64,000 nt of DNA from Rhizobium acidisoli (lineage in GTDB: Bacteria > Pseudomonadota > Alphaproteobacteria > Rhizobiales > Rhizobiaceae): positions 62,001-126,000 of the forward strand of contig NZ_CP035001.1 in assembly GCF_002531755.2 (NCBI RefSeq), in the 5' to 3' direction. Made by a program: the position numbers and the translations under genes. Positions within the stretch are counted from its first letter, which is position 1. Every line of letters begins with the position of its first letter. Positions 62,983 through 64,000 of the stretch are shown one piece after another. Under the pieces are notes generated by a model. That model made no database searches. It worked only from the letters and a program-made list of their open reading frames with translations, and was not told the DNA's origin.

Positions 62983-63567
62983 ATGAACATCGACTTCAAC
63001 GGTGGAAAATGGCTGAACGAACCGGCCAACTGGCGCGTGGACGACACCGCCCTCACCCTGACGACCGGGGAGAAGACCGATTTCTGGCGCGAGACCTATT
63101 ACGGCTTCACCCGCGACAGCGGCCATTTCCTCGCCTTTCCCACGCCCGAGAGCTTCACCGCCCAGATCCGCATCCAAGGCGAATTCCGCACCCTCTACGA
63201 CCAGGCCGGCCTGATGGTGCGTCTCGACGAAAACCGCTGGATGAAAACCGGCGTCGAATTCACCGACGGCGAAGCCTTCCTCAGCACCGTCGTCACCGAC
63301 GGCCAATCCGACTGGTCGGTGTCGCACCCCTTCAAGGAACTGGAAGATTTCCACATCCGTGTCACTCTCGCAAGCGGCGCCCTGCGCATCCAGGCCTCGC
63401 GTGACGGGAGCTTCTGGCCGCTCTTGCGGCTAGCGCCCTTCCCGATCGCCGACGGTTACGAGGTGGGGCCGACCGCCTGTACGCCGGAGCGGAGTGGATT
63501 GACGGTGCGGTTTTCGGAATTTTCGATCGGCCCGGCGATTACGACGGACCTGCATGATTTGAGTTGA
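62983..63567 (+). CDS. DUF1349 (concanavalin-like) protein
   Basis: This is a 194-residue soluble protein. The DUF1349 pattern is visible: DTALTLTTGEKTDFWRETYYGF, then DQAGLMVRLDENRWMKTGVEF with EAFLSTVVTDGQSDWS, and IQASRDGSFWPLLRLAPF. The fold is a beta sandwich related to laminin G/glucanase-like lectins; the enzymatic role is unknown and a sugar-binding role is possible. GGCGAGGATGGA precedes the ATG. It is divergent from the dipeptide-binding-protein gene. Confidence 0.8.
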   Translation: MNIDFNGGKWLNEPANWRVDDTALTLTTGEKTDFWRETYYGFTRDSGHFLAFPTPESFTAQIRIQGEFRTLYDQAGLMVRLDENRWMKTGVEFTDGEAFLSTVVTDGQSDWSVSHPFKELEDFHIRVTLASGALRIQASRDGSFWPLLRLAPFPIADGYEVGPTACTPERSGLTVRFSEFSIGPAITTDLHDLS

Positions 63568-63626
63568 GGAACGCTGTGATGCGTTCAAGCGCCACCCGCC
63601 ACCTGGAACAAGAGACACAGCCATCC

Positions 63627-63941
63627 TCAGTCGGGCATGTCGTATTCTCGACGGCAATATACAAACCCAGACAATGCGTCCAAATCTTTGAAGAGCCGCG
63701 TTGCGTGGGAACATTCCGTATCGATACGTTCGATCAGTTCCGGTCCGGCAGAGGCGAAAACGTTTGTGGATAATACTTCCGCGCTTTCGATATCAAACTC
63801 AGTTGGCTCACGCTCCAGATAATATCTTATGAGAAGGGCCTTTTTATCGAATTCGACGGCGATGGCCCTAATCGCTGGGTAAATCTCTCCCGGTAGATTT
63901 CGCCAGATATTGAGGACAAGCCAGTTTGGAAGTTTGTTCAC
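63627..63941 (-). CDS. Unrecognised protein (104 aa or longer), lower GC
   Basis: Reading from the GTG at 63941 gives 104 residues with LPNWLVLNIWRNLPGEIYPA, KALLIRYYLEREPTEFD and a Glu/Asp-rich C-terminus. The pattern looks like a genuine compact alpha/beta protein; small acidic immunity-type proteins come to mind, but I cannot name a family. The frame stays open to the window end (residues such as IRIRELGARATTV precede the GTG), so the true start may lie outside. The base composition is more AT-rich than neighbours, a hint of recent acquisition. Confidence 0.5.
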   Translation of the reverse strand: MNKLPNWLVLNIWRNLPGEIYPAIRAIAVEFDKKALLIRYYLEREPTEFDIESAEVLSTNVFASAGPELIERIDTECSHATRLFKDLDALSGFVYCRREYDMPD

Positions 63942-64000
63942 CGTTGTCGCCCTTGCACCGAGCTCACGAATTCGAATGCCTGAGGAAGTGCCATGTATCT

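Overview
The window looks like a chromosome or large-replicon segment of a fast-growing Rhizobium of the R. etli / R. leguminosarum type. The DNA is GC-rich with long antisense open frames. It carries many ABC transporters of plant-derived solutes, the four-gene ans arrangement (ansR, ansP, ansA, ansB) described from R. etli, and a gamma-resorcylate (2,6-dihydroxybenzoate) gra cluster of the kind described from Rhizobium sp. MTP-10005. I see no rRNA, tRNA, CRISPR array, insertion sequence or phage gene. The genome assignment is inferred from gene content.

Layout. 1-1701 (minus): end of a CUT1 sugar ABC operon with a Gfo/Idh/MocA dehydrogenase. 2028-7516: a dienelactone-hydrolase-like protein, Mug DNA glycosylase, a MOSC/ferredoxin-reductase fusion, small proteins and a split DUF606 transporter pair. 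7581-12187: an SLC13 permease and the three-domain DNA ligase LigD. 12313-18835: a FadR-type regulator, a DenD-like dehydrogenase and a complete CUT1 ABC transporter. 18924-24122: a peroxiredoxin-like protein, a TetR/Rid-family divergent pair with three copies of a perfect operator, a Cys-rich microprotein, a Nudix hydrolase and a flotillin-like protein. 24571-31787: the gra cluster. graK and graR are on the minus strand; graDAFCBE diverges on the plus strand. Together they take up gamma-resorcylate, decarboxylate it to resorcinol, hydroxylate it to hydroxyquinol, cleave the ring and reduce maleylacetate.

31808-45653: an ATP-dependent DNA ligase, two MFS transporters, a ribose-type (CUT2) ABC operon ending in an SMP-30 lactonase and divergent from a soluble histidine kinase/NarL response regulator pair, then an MHYT-GGDEF-EAL protein. 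45852-48576: a DUF1206 membrane protein, a carboxymuconolactone-decarboxylase-like gene with an apparent 3' frameshift, and a TauD-type dioxygenase. 48684-53707 (minus): ansRPAB, for asparagine uptake and conversion to aspartate and then fumarate. A second ansR-like regulator lies directly upstream. 54573-62755 (minus): an uncharacterised cluster of dipeptide-type ABC transporter genes wrapped around a SelA-like PLP enzyme and a Rid deaminase, followed by a bicupin of the ureidoglycine aminohydrolase family. The last kilobase holds a DUF1349 protein and an unrecognised gene of lower GC.

The strongest candidates for something undescribed are: the PLP lyase/Rid/dipeptide-ABC/bicupin cluster (54573-62755); the ABC operon with its own cytosolic two-component system (35679-43293); the MOSC-reductase fusion beside Mug (3143-5522); and the TetR regulon site built of three ATACG-N3-CGTAT palindromes (20251-20314). 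All functional statements rest on motif recognition by eye, without database searches.
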